From the NCBI RefSeq assembly GCF_024508235.1, contig NZ_CP101943.1:682001-746000 (forward strand): DNA of 64,000 bases, read 5' to 3'. Within the stretch, counting starts at the first letter, position 1, and each line of letters opens with the position of its first letter. This stretch comes from Halococcus qingdaonensis (GTDB lineage Archaea; Halobacteriota; Halobacteria; Halobacteriales; Halococcaceae). The position numbers and the translations under genes are program-made. The notes under the pieces were generated by a model, which saw only the letters and a program-made list of their open reading frames with translations, made no database searches and was not told the origin of the DNA. This document shows positions 17,332 through 26,917 of the stretch, piece by piece.

Positions 17332-18255
17332 TCAGGCACGCTCGCGACCGGCGATTCCGTGCCAGATCGCGTTGACCAGTCGCGTCTCGCCGCTACCTTC
17401 CGCATCGTCCCATCCGCGGGCGAGCGCGTCCGCCAGCGTATCGAGATCGTGGTTCTCGAAGTTGTTCGCGTCCCGAAAATCGGCGAGCGCCGCGCGTTCG
17501 TCCTCGCCGAACTCGCCCGATGCTCCCTCGGCGAATCCTGCTTTGACGAGTGCTTCCGTGACTGCCTCGGCAGTCTCCCCGTCCAGTTCTCGAAATGTGT
17601 CAGGCGGTTCGCGTTCGAGAAGCGTCACGTCGTAGACGCGGAAGACCCGTTCGAGCTCGTCGATCGGGCTCTCGTGATCGTCGACGCGGACGTCGATCCA
17701 GCGATCGTTGCCCGCGTCGTAACCACCGTCGGGTTTCACGACGTAGAGCGCCGCCGACTGCTCGCCACGGGCGTCCCCACCGGCCTCGTTGCCCGCCTGC
17801 AGCGCGGCGATGAGCCGCTCGGGCAGGCCGCCCACGGTCGATTCGTACGTGTCGGCCATCGCCTCGATCGTCGCGCGGTTTTCGAGGATGTTACCCTGAA
17901 CAGTGTAGTTCTCGCCCTGGATGTCGCCGGCGAACTCGAAACAGTCCGCACCGGTGAACGCCGCAACCGAGCCGTCCCGCCCGACGACGCCGACCTGGCG
18001 CTCGGGGGCCTGATCGTCGGCGTCGGTGAGCGCTTCGACGACTTCGCTCGCCGACCTCCCCTCGCGGAGCAGGTCTAGCCCATCGGGACCGTAGGCGACG
18101 TTCGCGAAGCTCTGGGTGGCGATCGCGCCCGCGTTGGCGCTGGCGAAGGGGACGACCGAGCCGACGCTGACGAACTTCGACTGGACGGCGACGCCGATCG
18201 CGTCTTGCTCTGGGTCGCGCGCGACGATGGAAAACGTGCTCGGGCGTGGTGGCAT
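17332..18255 (-). CDS. DUF1028 (Ntn-hydrolase-like) protein
   Basis: This 307-residue protein has the DUF1028 core at residues 7-215: FSIVARDPEQDAIGVAVQSK, VGSVVPFASANAGAIATQS, and FTGADCFEFAGDIQG, plus an extra C-terminal domain (about 230-307) of the type found in longer members and described as peptidoglycan-binding-like. DUF1028 folds like N-terminal-nucleophile hydrolases, but the substrate is unknown. The gene lies between a small acidic protein and an HD hydrolase on the same strand. Confidence 0.85.
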   Translation of the reverse strand: MPPRPSTFSIVARDPEQDAIGVAVQSKFVSVGSVVPFASANAGAIATQSFANVAYGPDGLDLLREGRSASEVVEALTDADDQAPERQVGVVGRDGSVAAFTGADCFEFAGDIQGENYTVQGNILENRATIEAMADTYESTVGGLPERLIAALQAGNEAGGDARGEQSAALYVVKPDGGYDAGNDRWIDVRVDDHESPIDELERVFRVYDVTLLEREPPDTFRELDGETAEAVTEALVKAGFAEGASGEFGEDERAALADFRDANNFENHDLDTLADALARGWDDAEGSGETRLVNAIWHGIAGRERA

Positions 18256-18378
18256 ATCTCCGGGTGCACACGCGCCGGCAAAAAGCGTTCCTCGCTCACG
18301 AGAACTGATCGACGAGAGCCGGCTCCGCCCTCCCCTGAGACGTCTTTCATCGATAGCGATTACACCCCCGATCTCCGC

Positions 18379-19605
18379 TCACTCGGCAGCGAACTCGTCT
18401 AGCGTCGTGTTGACGCCGGCCCGGACGTCCGAGACGAGCGCGCCATCGATATCGAGCCCGAGCACCGAGACGGCCGCCGTCCCGACCTGTTCGGTGGCCT
18501 CGGCCGGTGCGTAGATTCCGAAACGCCACTGGTCGCGCTGAGTGGTTTTGAGCGCCTCGACGAGCGTCGACTGCCGGCCGAGTGGGCGGATCTCGCCGCT
18601 CACGACGACCCGCGAGGAAGATTCGGTCATGCGCGGGCGCGCTGACACGTCGAGGATCACACTTTCAGCGGCGACCGAGGCGCGCTCGGCGATCTCGCGT
18701 TCGTACTCGCGAATCGTCGTGTGATCGGCGTCGACGAGTTCGTCCGGCGTGTCGCGGAGCTCGGCCCACACCGCCCGTTTGTAGAGATTGCGCCGGCCGA
18801 GCCGTGCCGCGTCCGCTTCCGTGCGTTCGTCGTTTCGTAGCGTCACCAGCAGGTCGTGGTCGTCCATCCGGCGGAGGTCCGCCCCGCTCAGGTCACCGTC
18901 GAGCAGGCGCTCGGTCGCCCGCCGGAGCATCGCCTTGCCGATGCGCGCGACGGGATGGCTGTAGACGACGGGGTTCATCAGCGCGCGAGCGAGCAATAGC
19001 GCCTCGGCCGTCTGGACGTTCCCCTCGGCGAGGACGAGCTCGCCGTCGAGAAAGCGGAGCTCGCGGACGAGCCGCCCGTGGTCGATCGTGCCGTAGGGAA
19101 CGCCCGTGTGGAGGGCGTCGCGCACCAAGTAGTCCATCCGATCGACGTCGAGCTCGCCCGAGACGAGCTGGCCGAGTCGCCCCTCACCGGCCACCAGGTT
19201 CGCGATGTGCCCCGGATCGAGGTCGTGGGTGGCGAGAACGTCGGCGACCTCGCCGGTCGCGAGGAGTTCGTCGACGTCGTCGTGGTAGTTGCCGGTTCGA
19301 CGGTGGATCAGCGCTTCGAGGTTGTGGCTATACGGCCCGTGCCCGACGTCGTGGAGGATCGCGGCCGCGCGGACGCGTTCGGCTCGCACGCCTTCGATGC
19401 CGAGCTGTGAGAGCGCGCGATCGGCGAGGTGGTACACCCCCAGACTGTGCTCGAACCGGGTGTGATTGGCCGAGGGATAGACGAGATCGACGGTGCCGAG
19501 CTGGCGGACGTGGCGCAGGCGCTGGACGGCCGGGGTGTCGAGCAGAGCCTGCGCGACGCCCGAAATCTCGATGTGATCGTGGACGCTGTCCTTGATCGTC
19601 TTCAT
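18379..19605 (-). CDS. HD-domain phosphohydrolase
   Basis: This 408-residue protein has the metal-binding HD motif in RVRAAAILHDVGHGPYSHN, preceded by NHTRFEHSLGVYHLADRAL and followed by GQLVSGELDVDRMDYLVRDA, the layout of dGTPase/SAMHD1-like hydrolases of the COG1078 type. It probably hydrolyses nucleotides, though the substrate is unproven. ATG 19605 (MKTIKDSVHDHIEISG) fits family N-termini; the 21 codons upstream do not. It is divergent from cofD. Confidence 0.88.
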   Translation of the reverse strand: MKTIKDSVHDHIEISGVAQALLDTPAVQRLRHVRQLGTVDLVYPSANHTRFEHSLGVYHLADRALSQLGIEGVRAERVRAAAILHDVGHGPYSHNLEALIHRRTGNYHDDVDELLATGEVADVLATHDLDPGHIANLVAGEGRLGQLVSGELDVDRMDYLVRDALHTGVPYGTIDHGRLVRELRFLDGELVLAEGNVQTAEALLLARALMNPVVYSHPVARIGKAMLRRATERLLDGDLSGADLRRMDDHDLLVTLRNDERTEADAARLGRRNLYKRAVWAELRDTPDELVDADHTTIREYEREIAERASVAAESVILDVSARPRMTESSSRVVVSGEIRPLGRQSTLVEALKTTQRDQWRFGIYAPAEATEQVGTAAVSVLGLDIDGALVSDVRAGVNTTLDEFAAE

Positions 19606-19953
19606 TGGTTCTCCGTTCGACGTGTTCGGTGAAAAACTTCGGCCCTGCTCGTGTTTGGTGGTTCTCACGGCATGGCTTTTCTATTGTCATCGACTCGATG
19701 GTCACACGACTACTGCTGACGACAATGAGTGGCCGCAACGCCCCGCACGTCCCACATACCTCCCCAACCGACTGCGCTCCTCGCTCGTTTCACTCGCTGT
19801 GGTGCTCATCCCTCGCGCAGTGTTTGCGCTCGGTGCTCACTTTGTTCGCACACGAACGCAAGCGCGCGCCGACCGCTGCTGGTTTGTTTCTCAACTGATT
19901 CCGTCGGCTGCGGTGAGCACAAGCGTTTACTCCGCCCGTCGTGGAGTCGGCGT
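19606..19953. repeat. Intergenic region with dispersed-type repeat
   Basis: The 348 bases between the HD gene and cofD hold no credible gene. Bases 19745-19870 (ACCTCCCCAACCGACTGCGC onward, with CTCGCTCGTTTCACTCGCTG) match a degenerate motif I associate with dispersed intergenic sequence in haloarchaea, related to the tract at 14798-15171. A TTTACT box at 19925-19930 is the likely cofD promoter. Confidence 0.45.
19925..19930 (+). promoter_or_regulatory. Probable TATA box of the cofD operon
   Basis: TTTACT lies about 24 bases before the cofD ATG (19954), the spacing expected for leaderless transcription of the cofD, TIM-barrel, CitG-like and DUF447 genes. Confidence 0.4.
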
Positions 19954-20952
19954 ATGGTGACGTTTCTCTCCGGGGGCACCGGCACGCCGAAACTGCTGGC
20001 CGGAGCCAGAGAGGTCTTCGACCCCGCTGATCTCACGGTGGTCGGAAACACCGGCGACGATATCGAACTCGGCGGGCTGTTGATCTGTCCGGATCTCGAC
20101 ACCGTTCTGTTCGAGCGCGGTGGTGTCCTCGACCGCGAACGCTGGTGGGGCATCGAGGGCGACAGTACCACTACCCACGAGGAAGTCCGCGATCTCTCCG
20201 AGCGGGCAGGTTTCGAAACGGGACCGCGCTATCTCGGCGACGAGCGCCAGACCAGTGGTCGAACTCTCGCGCGCTGGCGACGCTTTTCCGGCGTGGGGGA
20301 GTTCATGACCATCGGCGATCGCGATAGAGCTGTGCACCTCCTGCGGACGAGTCTCCTCTCCGAGGGCCACACACTCACCGAGACCACGAACCGTCTCGCC
20401 GACGCCTTCTCGCTCGACGTTTCGCTGCTCCCGATGAGCGACGATCCGGTGGCGACGATGATCCACACGCCCAATGGCGAGATGCACTTTCAAGAGTTCT
20501 GGGTTGCCCACGGTGGCGAGCCAGTCGTCGAGGACGTCGAGTTCCGGGGTGCCGAGCGCGCCGACCCGACCTCCGAGGTGATCGACGCGCTCGCCGAGCC
20601 GGTGATCATCGGCCCGTCGAACCCCGTGACGAGCATCGGCCCGCTGCTCGCGCTTGACGGCGTCCCGGAAGCACTCGCCGAGACCACCGTGGTTGCCGTC
20701 TCGCCGTTCGTCGGCGACGATCTCTTCTCGGGGCCGGCGGCGAAGCTCATGGAGGCGACGGGCACCGAACCGAGCACTGCGGGGATGGCCGAATCGTACC
20801 CCTTCGCCGACGCGTTCGTCGTCGACGAGCGCGATCCCACCGAACTGGGTCGCCCGACGGTCACGACCGACATCGGTATCGACGGCTCGGAGGACTCCGA
20901 GCGTGTCGTGGAAGCGGTCGCCGACGCGCTCGCTCTCGTGGGGGCGACCTGA
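19954..20952 (+). CDS. cofD: 2-phospho-L-lactate transferase (F420 biosynthesis)
   Basis: This 332-residue enzyme transfers the phospholactyl-type group from its guanylyl-activated form to Fo, giving F420-0. Motifs are [15 protein letters not shown] at the N-terminus, [47 protein letters not shown] and [19 protein letters not shown]. The length agrees with methanogen CofD. ATG 19954 is favoured by its TATA spacing; longer frames start in repeat sequence. The stop overlaps the next start (TGATG). Confidence 0.95.
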   Translation: MVTFLSGGTGTPKLLAGAREVFDPADLTVVGNTGDDIELGGLLICPDLDTVLFERGGVLDRERWWGIEGDSTTTHEEVRDLSERAGFETGPRYLGDERQTSGRTLARWRRFSGVGEFMTIGDRDRAVHLLRTSLLSEGHTLTETTNRLADAFSLDVSLLPMSDDPVATMIHTPNGEMHFQEFWVAHGGEPVVEDVEFRGAERADPTSEVIDALAEPVIIGPSNPVTSIGPLLALDGVPEALAETTVVAVSPFVGDDLFSGPAAKLMEATGTEPSTAGMAESYPFADAFVVDERDPTELGRPTVTTDIGIDGSEDSERVVEAVADALALVGAT

Positions 20953-21716
20953 TGTTCGAGCCACGACTCGCGCTGGCGAGTCTGAGCGGCGAGTCCGATG
21001 CCGCGTGGGCACGGAGCGCCGAAACACACGCTGGTGCGGCGTTTCTCGGTGGCATCGCCATCGACGAATCGTCGCGACGGGCCGCCCGACGGATGACCGA
21101 GCGCGACCGCGACGAGTTCCTCCCCGACGGCCCGCTGGCGTTCATCGAGCGTGAACTCGACGCGCTCGACGACGCCCCGCTCCGCGCCGGCGTCAACGTC
21201 CGCAGCAGTTCGCGCGCACCGATCCATGAAGTCGCCGAACTCTGTCGTGAGTACGACGCGATGCTCGAACTCAACGCCCATTGCCGCCAGGACGAACTCT
21301 GCGCCGTCGGCTGTGGCGAGACCCTGCTTCGCGACGCCCACCGTCTCTGCGAGCAGGTCGAGACCGCCGCCGACACGGGCGCAACAGTGAGCGTGAAGGT
21401 TCGGGCAGAGGTGCCCGGTGTCTCGCTCGCCGACACCGCGCGCTGGATCGAGGAGGCCGGCGCGGACGTGATCCACGTCGACGCGATGGACTCCGAGTCC
21501 GTGATCCGTGACGTCGCGGACGCGACCGAACTGTTCGTCGTCGCCAACAACGGCGTCCGCGACGGCGAGACTGCCAGAGAATACCTCGAATACGGTGCGG
21601 ACGCGGTGAGCGTCGGCCGTCCGAGCGACCGGCCTGCGATCCTCCAGCGCGTGCGCGAAGCGGTCGACGACTGGTTCGAGACGGAGACGGAACCGACTGC
21701 GGGGGCGGGTCGATGA
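20952..21716 (+). CDS. TIM-barrel protein, tRNA-dihydrouridine synthase-like
   Basis: This 254-residue alpha/beta-barrel protein has ELNAHCRQDELCAVGCGETLL, TVSVKVRAEVPGVSLADTARWIEEAGADVIHVD and FVVANNGVRDGETAREYLEYGADAVSVGR, resembling flavin-binding Dus/dihydroorotate-dehydrogenase relatives. It is shorter than true Dus enzymes and lacks their RNA-binding tail, so another role is likely. It overlaps cofD and the CitG-like gene by one and four bases, which places it in the same functional unit. Confidence 0.75.
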   Translation: MFEPRLALASLSGESDAAWARSAETHAGAAFLGGIAIDESSRRAARRMTERDRDEFLPDGPLAFIERELDALDDAPLRAGVNVRSSSRAPIHEVAELCREYDAMLELNAHCRQDELCAVGCGETLLRDAHRLCEQVETAADTGATVSVKVRAEVPGVSLADTARWIEEAGADVIHVDAMDSESVIRDVADATELFVVANNGVRDGETAREYLEYGADAVSVGRPSDRPAILQRVREAVDDWFETETEPTAGAGR

Positions 21717-22546
21717 GAACCCCCGCAGAGAACGCCCAGCTGGCGCTGCTGCTCGAAGTGGCCGCCACACCGAAACCCGGCAACGTCGATCGCGACCGTG
21801 AGTACCCCGACCTCCGCTTCGAGCACTTCATGACTGGTGCGGTCGGCGCGAGCGAGGGGCTTCGGATGGCCGGTGCGGGCGAACCAGTTGGGGAATCCTT
21901 CGAGTGCGCGATCGACGGAATGGCCGACCAGCGCGGCGGCAACACGCAGTTCGGCGCGCTGCTGCTCCTCGTCCCGCTCGTTCGGGCGAGCGCGACCGGC
22001 GAACTGACGCCCGAGCACGCGGCCGAAGTCGTCGAGGGGACGACCGTCGCGGATGCCGCCGGCTTCTATCGCGCCTTCGAGCACGTCGACGTCGGTATCG
22101 GCGACCCGCCGGACGAGATGGAAGCCCTCGACGTGCGCCGCGGTGCGGACGCGATTCCCGAACTCGAAGCGCGCGAGCTCACCCTCGAAGACGTACTCGC
22201 CGCGAGTGTCGAGCGCGACGGCGTGGCCCGCGAGTGGGTGTCGCGGTTCTCGCGGAGCTTCGAGATCGCCGAGCGCATTGCGAGCGGTGAAGGGAACGTC
22301 CCCGATCGCGCCGCACGGGCCTTCCTGGAAGCGCTCGCGAGCGAACCGGACACCTTCGTCGCGAAGCGCCACGACGAGGCGACCGCCCGCGAGGTCACCG
22401 AGGCCGCACGGGCGGCGCTGCGCGGCGACGCCGATCCCGACGCGCTCGCCGGAGAACTCGTCGATGCGGAAGTGAACCCCGGGACGACGGCCGATCTCGT
22501 CGCGGCCGGACTGTTCATCGCGCTCGAGGACGGACTTGCCGTATGA
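21713..22546 (+). CDS. Triphosphoribosyl-dephospho-CoA synthase-like (CitG family) protein
   Basis: This 277-residue protein has the CitG family pattern: AENAQLALLLEVAATPKPGNVDR, FEHFMTGAVGASEGLRMAG and GGNTQFGALLLLVPLVRA. Bacterial CitG joins dephospho-CoA to ATP ribose for citrate lyase, but no citrate lyase genes are nearby. Archaeal homologues co-occur with C1-carrier and F420 genes, so it may act on a nucleotide precursor in cofactor synthesis (inference). The start overlaps the TIM-barrel stop (ATGA), as does its own stop with the DUF447 start. Confidence 0.8.
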   Translation: MRTPAENAQLALLLEVAATPKPGNVDRDREYPDLRFEHFMTGAVGASEGLRMAGAGEPVGESFECAIDGMADQRGGNTQFGALLLLVPLVRASATGELTPEHAAEVVEGTTVADAAGFYRAFEHVDVGIGDPPDEMEALDVRRGADAIPELEARELTLEDVLAASVERDGVAREWVSRFSRSFEIAERIASGEGNVPDRAARAFLEALASEPDTFVAKRHDEATAREVTEAARAALRGDADPDALAGELVDAEVNPGTTADLVAAGLFIALEDGLAV

Positions 22547-23139
22547 CCGATTCGCAGGAGAGGATCGACTGGCCCATCGAGCTTCGGGGCGTGATCGAAT
22601 CCCTGGTGGCGACACTCGGCCCGAACGGAAGGTGGAATCTCGCGGCGCTCGGGCTTCACGCCGGCGAGCCGGTCACGGCGCGCACTTGGGGACGCACGCG
22701 GACGTGGCGGAACTTCCACGAGAAAGGGCAGGGTATCGTCCAGTTCCTGCACGATCCCCTGGTGTTCGCCGAGAGCGCACTCACGATCCAGGAACGCGGT
22801 TCACCCGTGCATCCAGCGGCGAACGCGTGGGTGCGCGTCGCGGTCGAATCGGTGGACGAGGGTGAATCGGGTGAGACGAAATGGGAAGAGTGGGAGCTCA
22901 CGCCGATCGAGGCCGCTATCGAGGACCGGATCGTGCCGACGACCAATCGTGGCTACGGCGCGGTCGTCGAGGCCACCGTCGCGGCCTCACGACTCGACGT
23001 CTCGGCCTACGACACCGACGAACTCCGCGAGCGACTCGACTACTTCGCCGACGTGGTCGAAACGTGTGGTGGTCCGCGCGAGCGAGCGGCGATGGAGCGG
23101 ATCGTCGAACACACCGCCTGGACCCCCGAGGACGGGTGA
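22543..23139 (+). CDS. DUF447 (flavin-reductase-like split barrel) protein
   Basis: This 198-residue protein matches DUF447: RGVIESLVATLGPNGRWNLA, followed by ARTWGRTRTWRNFHEKGQG and the ending TPEDG. DUF447 resembles FMN-binding split barrels and is found beside CitG-like genes in methanogens and other archaea. Function unproven; its tight coupling (ATGA) to the CitG-like gene suggests a shared pathway with F420 or pterin cofactors. Confidence 0.8.
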   Translation: MTDSQERIDWPIELRGVIESLVATLGPNGRWNLAALGLHAGEPVTARTWGRTRTWRNFHEKGQGIVQFLHDPLVFAESALTIQERGSPVHPAANAWVRVAVESVDEGESGETKWEEWELTPIEAAIEDRIVPTTNRGYGAVVEATVAASRLDVSAYDTDELRERLDYFADVVETCGGPRERAAMERIVEHTAWTPEDG

Positions 23140-23183
23140 AAGCAAGAGCGCGTCGTTTATAGGCCGGGCGAAAAAGAGATGGT

Positions 23184-23372
23184 ATGGCGATCAAACCGGC
23201 CTACATCAAGAAGACGGGCAATCTCCTGCTCGAACAGTATCCGGAAGCGTTCTCGACGGACTTCGAACACAACAAGGAGAGCGTCACCGCGCTGACGAAC
23301 GTCGAATCGAAGGGCGTTCGCAATCGCATCGCGGGCTACGTCTCGCGAAAACAGCAGGGCGCAGTCGCCTGA
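23184..23372 (+). CDS. rps17e: 30S ribosomal protein S17e
   Basis: This 62-residue protein is the archaeal/eukaryotic small-subunit protein S17e: AIKPAYIKKTGNLLLEQYP, then NKESVTALTNVESKGVRNRIAGYV. Length and the basic N-terminus are typical. TTTATAG at 23155-23161 lies 22-28 bases upstream of the ATG, a clear leaderless promoter. asd follows 55 bases downstream. Confidence 0.97.
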   Translation: MAIKPAYIKKTGNLLLEQYPEAFSTDFEHNKESVTALTNVESKGVRNRIAGYVSRKQQGAVA

Positions 23373-23427
23373 ATCGGACGTTGCGTCGACCAGAACAGTT
23401 TTCATCGGCATTGTCCTACGCCGAGCA

Positions 23428-24459
23428 ATGACACACGTTGGCGTTCTCGGTGCGACCGGTGCCGTCGGACAGCGACTGATCCAACTGCTCGATCCCCATC
23501 CCGAGTTCGAAATCGCCTGTCTCACGGCGAGCGACGACAGCGCGGGCCGTTCCTACCACGATGCCGCGAAGTGGCGCATCGAAACCCCGATCCCCGACGA
23601 CGTCGCCGAGCTCGACGTCCGCGAGACCGCTCCCGACGCGATCCCCGACGACATCGACCTGCTGTTCTCGTCGCTGCCCTCGTCGGTCGGCGAGCGCGTC
23701 GAACCCGACCTCTGCGAGGCGGGCTACGTCGTCTCGTCGAACTCGTCGAACGCGCGGATGGATAGTGATGTTCCGCTGACGATCCCCGAGCTCAACCACG
23801 ACCACCTCGATCTGCTCGAAGTCCAGCGCGACGAGCGTGGCTGGGACGGCGCGCTCGTGAAGAACCCGAACTGCTCGACGATCACCGCGGTGCCGACGCT
23901 CGCGGCGCTCGACACGTTCGGCTTGGAGACCGCCCACGTCGCCACGCTTCAGGCGGTCTCGGGTGGCGGCTACTCGGGCGTGACCTCGATGGAGATCATC
24001 GACAACGTCCTGCCCCACATCGGCGGCGAGGAGGAGAAAATCGAGACCGAATCGCGCAAACTCCTCGGAAACTTCGACGGCGCGAAACTCGACCACCACG
24101 ACGCCGACGTCGCCGCCTCCTGCAACCGCGTGCCGACGCTCGACGGCCATCTCGAAAACGTCTGGGCGGAAACCAGCGAGGGGATCACCGCCGAAGACGC
24201 CGCGACGGCCATGCGCGAGGCCCCATCACTCGATCTGCACAGCTCGCCCGACCAGTTCATCGAGGTCTTCGAGGAGCCGGACCGTCCCCAGCCCCGTCTC
24301 GACCGGATGGTCGGCGACGGGATGGGCGTCGCGGCCGGTGGCCTCCGTGAGACCTCCACTGGTGTGCAGTACAACTGTCTCGCCCACAACACCCTGCGCG
24401 GCGCGGCCGGCGCGAGCGTTCTGAACGGCGAACTGCTCGTCGAACAGGGCTGGGTCTGA
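23428..24459 (+). CDS. asd: Aspartate-semialdehyde dehydrogenase
   Basis: This 343-residue NADP-dependent enzyme reduces aspartyl phosphate to aspartate semialdehyde in lysine/threonine/methionine synthesis. It has the Rossmann start VGVLGATGAVGQRLIQLLD, the catalytic cysteine in LVKNPNCSTITAVPTL and the substrate segment LQAVSGGGYSGVTSMEIIDN, as in archaeal ASADH. The 3' end almost meets the convergent hydroxyacid dehydrogenase; CCTGATTTTTCAGG at 24471-24484 could act as a terminator there. Confidence 0.96.
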   Translation: MTHVGVLGATGAVGQRLIQLLDPHPEFEIACLTASDDSAGRSYHDAAKWRIETPIPDDVAELDVRETAPDAIPDDIDLLFSSLPSSVGERVEPDLCEAGYVVSSNSSNARMDSDVPLTIPELNHDHLDLLEVQRDERGWDGALVKNPNCSTITAVPTLAALDTFGLETAHVATLQAVSGGGYSGVTSMEIIDNVLPHIGGEEEKIETESRKLLGNFDGAKLDHHDADVAASCNRVPTLDGHLENVWAETSEGITAEDAATAMREAPSLDLHSSPDQFIEVFEEPDRPQPRLDRMVGDGMGVAAGGLRETSTGVQYNCLAHNTLRGAAGASVLNGELLVEQGWV

Positions 24460-24463
24460 GCGA

Positions 24464-25426
24464 CTACGCGACCTGATTTTTCAGGCCCTCGTATTCGCCG
24501 GTGTCGGCAACTCGTCGCAGGTTTTCGGCGAGGATGTCCGCGAGCCGCTCGTAGTATTCCGGCGTGTTGCCGGCGTTGTGCGGCGTGATCAGCACGTTCT
24601 CGAACCCCCAGAGCGGGTGGTCCTCGGGCAACGGTTCGGGATCGGTCACGTCGAGGGCCGCCCCACCGATGTCGTTGGAGCGCACCGCCGAGACGAGCGC
24701 CTCCGTGTCGACGACGGGCCCGCGCGCGACGTTGACGATCGTCGCATCGGGCGGCAGCGTCGTGAACTCGGCCTCGGCGATCATCCCCTCGGTCTCGTCG
24801 GTCAGCGGCACCGTGAGCACGAGGTGGTCGGTGCGGGCGAGCGCCTCGTGGAGGCGATCGGGGCCCACGACTTCGTCGGTCGGACCGCCCTTCTCGGGCG
24901 AGTGGCGAACCCCGATCGTGTCGACGTCGAATCCCTGGAGTCGCTCGACGACGGCGCTGCCGAGTGCGCCCAGTCCCGCGACCGTGACCGTCGAGCCGGC
25001 GAACTCGCGGGTCGGGTAGGCACGCCACTCCCGGTTCTGCTGGCGTCGCCAGCCCTCGTGGTGCCGGCGGGTGAGCGTGAGCAGGTGGCCGAGCACGTCC
25101 TCCGCGATGTTCGGCCCGTGGACGCCGGAGGCGGTCGTCACGCTGACCCCGTGGCTCTCGATGGCGTCCATCGGGAGATGGCCGTAGCCCGCGAACGAAC
25201 AGGCGAGCAGTTCGAGGTTCTCGGCGCGATCGAGCAGGTCCTCGTCGACGGTCTTGCCGGCGACGACGCGTGCGTTCGTGACGAGTTCGCGCTCCTCGGC
25301 GGGCGTGCGTGCCAGCCGGATGTCGTACTCCGGGAGGCGCTCGCGCAGCGCCGCCGCGTACTCGCTGGTCGGGATGCCGTGGACGCCCTCTCGGCGCACC
25401 AGAACGTCCGGTCCGTCGCCGCTCAT
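24464..25426 (-). CDS. D-2-hydroxyacid dehydrogenase
   Basis: This 320-residue NAD(P)-dependent enzyme has the nucleotide-binding GLGALGSAVVERL near residue 145, RGPVVDTEALVSA, and the catalytic His in ENVLITPHNAGNTPEYYERL. Substrates in this family include glycerate, 3-phosphoglycerate and other 2-keto acids; the ACT domain of SerA is absent, so it is not 3-phosphoglycerate dehydrogenase of the usual type. ATG 25426 (MSGDGPDVLV) is chosen; the longer frame upstream is shadow sequence. Confidence 0.88.
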   Translation of the reverse strand: MSGDGPDVLVRREGVHGIPTSEYAAALRERLPEYDIRLARTPAEERELVTNARVVAGKTVDEDLLDRAENLELLACSFAGYGHLPMDAIESHGVSVTTASGVHGPNIAEDVLGHLLTLTRRHHEGWRRQQNREWRAYPTREFAGSTVTVAGLGALGSAVVERLQGFDVDTIGVRHSPEKGGPTDEVVGPDRLHEALARTDHLVLTVPLTDETEGMIAEAEFTTLPPDATIVNVARGPVVDTEALVSAVRSNDIGGAALDVTDPEPLPEDHPLWGFENVLITPHNAGNTPEYYERLADILAENLRRVADTGEYEGLKNQVA

Positions 25427-25558
25427 CGCTCGTCCCTCGATCGGATCATGGGCGGCTGTTCGACGGCCACCGTCATTAACTTCACCCGTCGAGCGCTCCC
25501 CTGTCTGGCGGCGACCGCCGAGCGGGAGACCTTTATTCGCGGCGCTGGCCGGAACCGT

Positions 25559-26905
25559 ATGGAGCGGATTGACGTGGCGGTCGTCGGTGGCGGTCCGGCA
25601 GGCAGCTCGGCCGGGCAGGCGGCGGCCCGACAGGGTGCCGAGACGGTCGTGTTCGAGAAGGGTGTCCCACGCGAGGACCGTGCAGGGTTGGGGCCGGACT
25701 CGACCGACGCCGCGGGGATGCTCGACTACTGGGTCGATCTGATGGATCTTCCCGAAGCGATCCCCGACGACGTGATCCTTCGCGAACTGAACGGGGCGAC
25801 CTTCGCCGGCCCCACCGAACGCCTCACGATCCGGGACACCGGTATGGGCAGTTCGTATCCCGATTTCGGCTTCACCTTCCATCGTGCGCGCTTCGACGAC
25901 TGGCTACGCGAGCGCTGCGAGACCGCTGGCGCGGGCTATCGTGTCGGCACGAGCATCAGGGACGTCGACATCGGCCGTCGCGGAACCCACACGCTCACGC
26001 TACGCGACGGCACCGAGATCGAGACCGACTATCTGATCCTCGCCGACGGGCCACAGCGGACGGTCACTCGCGGGGTGCTCGGCGAGTTCGTCGCCGAGCA
26101 GCGACTGCAAAACCTCGCCTCGAACCGCGCGAACCACATCGCCTATCAGGAGTACCGCGAGTTCCCGCCCGAACTGTTCGACGAGGACCTCCTCAAATTC
26201 TGGTGGGGATCGATGCCCGGCCACACGGCCTACCCGTGGGTGTTCCCGAACGACGGCTGTGTGGCGCGCGTCGGCCTGACGATGCCCATCGGGCTCGATA
26301 TCGACGAGGTGCAAAATCCAGAGACTTATCGACTGCTCGAACCCGACGACGAGACCGTCCCATCAGGTAGAACGTACGTCGAGCGACTGCTTGCTACCGA
26401 GTATCCCGACTACGATCTCGACGACTTCCCTCTGGTCGAGGATCGGGGCAAGAGCGGCGGGACCGAGACCTACCCGATCTCCTCGACGCGCCCGATCGAC
26501 TCGCCGACCGGTGCGAACGTCGCCATCGTCGGCGGTGCGATGGGCGCGACCTCGGCCTTCCACGAGGGTGGCGACCACGTGGCCGTGCGCACCGGCAAGA
26601 TCGCCGGCTCGCTGGCTGGCGCGGGCACGCTCGACGCCTACAACCGCGAGTGGAAGCGCGCGGTCGGCGACGAGATCCTGCGGAACGTCTCGATGGCCGA
26701 CGTCGTTACCGGCTTCGAGCCCGACGACTGGGACGACGCCTTCCGATCGGTCGATCGGATGCTCGACGACGGTCGTCTCAGCGCACTCCGGATGCCGTTT
26801 TCCGGTCGCGCCGGGCTCTCGGTGCTCGCACGATACAGCAAGGCGAAGTTCGGCTACCGCAACGACGGCTACGTCCAGCTCCGCGAGTCGGAGTACGCCG
26901 TCTGA
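25559..26905 (+). CDS. Geranylgeranyl reductase-family flavoprotein
   Basis: This 448-residue FAD enzyme begins with the dinucleotide-binding fold VAVVGGGPAGSSAGQAAARQ and contains YLILADGPQRTVTRGVLGEF and VAIVGGAMGATSAFHEGGDH, the geranylgeranyl-reductase pattern. In archaea such enzymes saturate the isoprenoid chains of membrane lipids or menaquinone; which substrate applies is unknown. TTTATT at 25532-25537 is the likely TATA box, about 21-27 bases upstream of the ATG. Confidence 0.85.
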   Translation: MERIDVAVVGGGPAGSSAGQAAARQGAETVVFEKGVPREDRAGLGPDSTDAAGMLDYWVDLMDLPEAIPDDVILRELNGATFAGPTERLTIRDTGMGSSYPDFGFTFHRARFDDWLRERCETAGAGYRVGTSIRDVDIGRRGTHTLTLRDGTEIETDYLILADGPQRTVTRGVLGEFVAEQRLQNLASNRANHIAYQEYREFPPELFDEDLLKFWWGSMPGHTAYPWVFPNDGCVARVGLTMPIGLDIDEVQNPETYRLLEPDDETVPSGRTYVERLLATEYPDYDLDDFPLVEDRGKSGGTETYPISSTRPIDSPTGANVAIVGGAMGATSAFHEGGDHVAVRTGKIAGSLAGAGTLDAYNREWKRAVGDEILRNVSMADVVTGFEPDDWDDAFRSVDRMLDDGRLSALRMPFSGRAGLSVLARYSKAKFGYRNDGYVQLRESEYAV

Positions 26906-26917
26906 GTCACGGACGGT

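Noticed and set aside
24471-24484. CCTGA-TTTT-TCAGG as a dedicated terminator feature
   Set aside because: It lies within the last codons of the hydroxyacid dehydrogenase and may be coincidental; mentioned only under asd.
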